From NCBI GenBank assembly GCA_964396165.1, contig CAYNEF010000016.1:10700-74699 (forward strand): 64,000 nucleotides of DNA. The letters run 5' to 3'. Each line of letters starts with the position of its first letter. Positions within the stretch are counted from its first letter, which is position 1. The position numbers were made by a program, and so were the translations under genes. Source of the DNA: CALCZU01 sp964396165 (GTDB taxonomy: Bacteria; Bdellovibrionota; FAC87; UBA2466). Positions 63,141 through 64,000 of this stretch are shown one piece after another. Below the pieces are notes generated by a model that was given only the letters and a program-made list of their open reading frames with translations, had not been told where the DNA came from and did no database searches.

Positions 63141-63875
63141 TCACTGAGTAATCTTGAACCCCTTACAAAGCATCGCAATTCCCAGTAAAAGAATAAGCCC
63201 TGACACGACTCTCTTAAATTGGTTCTTTGGAATTTGAGAGAGAAGATGAATCCCTAACCAAGTGCCGATTGTTACGCCGATAATAGAAAGTCCGAGGATG
63301 TGCCATCTAGAAATAATTTCGTTCCACTCAGTCACAAGGTAAATTGGCATCCTAGCCAAGTCGACCAAAAGGCCAATGGCAGTAGATGTTGCGACAAATG
63401 CCTCAGGCGAAAGGCCGAAGGTGAGCATAGCAGCCGCACGAATTCCTCCCTGATTACCTACAAGGCCACCAAACATTCCAGAAAGAAGGCCCGCTATCCA
63501 GGCAAAGATTTTTCCAAAGCGCACTTTTTCTGCAACGCCCGTTACTCCCATCAAACCTGAAAAAATAAGAAGACAGGCAAATACAATAGTCAGAATCGGG
63601 CTCGCGAACCACGTATTCAGATAAGCACCGAGTAACCCACCTACCGCACTTGTTATTCCAAAACTGATAATAACAGAGCGATCCAAATCCCTTCTGAGCC
63701 TCCAAAATCTTTCGGCAGTAGCCACAAAATGAGGAATGGATACGATCGCCACAGCAATTTTAAGTTCGACCTTTAGACTCACTAGCGGAGTTAGAATACT
63801 TCCAATGCCAAAGCCCGCCACCGCTGCAATTGCTGCCGATATAATGGAACAAACTACTATGAAAAATTCAAACAT
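63141..63875 (-). CDS. TauE/SafE-family membrane transporter
   Basis: The 244-aa protein has about seven or eight helices. Typical blocks are AAIAAVAGFGIGSILTPLV at the start, GGLLGAYL, and GLLSGMFGGLVGNQGGIRAAAML (the second of two internal repeats). The family exports sulfite, sulfoacetate or related organosulfur anions, but the substrate cannot be fixed here. It is convergent with the DUF2779 gene and marks the right side of the island. Confidence 0.92.
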   Translation of the reverse strand: MFEFFIVVCSIISAAIAAVAGFGIGSILTPLVSLKVELKIAVAIVSIPHFVATAERFWRLRRDLDRSVIISFGITSAVGGLLGAYLNTWFASPILTIVFACLLIFSGLMGVTGVAEKVRFGKIFAWIAGLLSGMFGGLVGNQGGIRAAAMLTFGLSPEAFVATSTAIGLLVDLARMPIYLVTEWNEIISRWHILGLSIIGVTIGTWLGIHLLSQIPKNQFKRVVSGLILLLGIAMLCKGFKITQ

Positions 63876-64000
63876 GCGTCCGTTTTCTATAATGCGCCTG
63901 TTCCAGTAGTGTCAATTTTCAGAGGCTTGATTGCCTGACATAAAAGGAACTTGGTACTATTTTTCTTTATTAAAAAGATATTGTATTCTAAGCTTCAATG

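Overview
The window reads as a scaffolded draft chromosome of a Gram-negative, didermic bacterium of moderate GC. The best guess is Bdellovibrionota (Bdellovibrio-like); this is an inference. It rests on a TIGR02147-family (DUF4423) protein, many lipobox-bearing exported proteins of unknown function, an OmpA protein, a large GLUG-repeat lipoprotein and a CheX/CheY/CheX cluster. Three runs of exactly 100 N (29249-29348, 31630-31729, 40442-40541) are scaffold joins. Each cuts at least one gene.

Region 1 (1-20.2 kb) is mostly minus strand and envelope-related. A giant lipoprotein of more than 3,680 residues, built from seven modules of about 470 aa, is translationally coupled to an OmpA-like protein. 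Then come a Cys-rich lipoprotein, an exported amidoligase-like protein, a DUF1993 protein (plus strand), an exported isoaspartyl peptidase/asparaginase and a gingipain-like C25 peptidase. The region ends with a sulfur operon of two half-size YeeE/YedE transporters and a persulfide-dioxygenase-like MBL protein.

Region 2 (20.3-31.6 kb) is ordinary core or semi-core content. It holds a CheX-CheY-CheX cluster, YebC, a PLP-dependent decarboxylase, a ClC antiporter, a PAP2 phosphatase, a three-gene ATGA-coupled operon (zinc-finger protein, iron-permease-like protein, JmjC/cupin oxygenase), a PAS histidine kinase, RNase H, and the tail of a TrhA/hemolysin III gene.

Region 3 (31.7-38.9 kb) centres on copper. 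A Cu+ P-type ATPase is coupled (ATGA) to a CopA-type multicopper oxidase that carries an unusual C-terminal outer-membrane-barrel-like extension. A MerR-type dyad lies just upstream of the ATPase.

Region 4 (38.9-45.1 kb) contains small and variable genes: lipoproteins, a TIGR02147 protein followed by two paralogous lipoproteins, a TumE/TumA-like toxin-antitoxin pair, the first three copies of an 18-bp perfect palindrome, and tRNA-Asp(GTC).

Region 5 (45.1-63.1 kb), downstream of the tRNA, looks like a defence island. It holds a Het-C/phospholipase-like secreted protein and a DUF5677-like protein. Next is a restriction-modification operon: a ribbon-helix-helix regulator with an inverted-repeat operator candidate, two methyltransferase-like proteins (one without a visible catalytic motif), and a GIY-YIG-like/helicase protein. 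EVE-containing McrB with McrC follows. Then comes an unassigned operon flanked by two XRE regulators (membrane protein, LRV/HEAT-like repeat protein with a PcfJ-like domain, 147-aa unknown), and a DUF2779 putative nuclease. The fourth copy of the palindrome sits at the end of the island, before a TauE/SafE transporter. The best candidates for something undescribed are the PcfJ-like operon (58.0-61.0 kb), the R-M system with two methylase-like subunits, the 18-bp palindrome family and the oxidase-barrel fusion.
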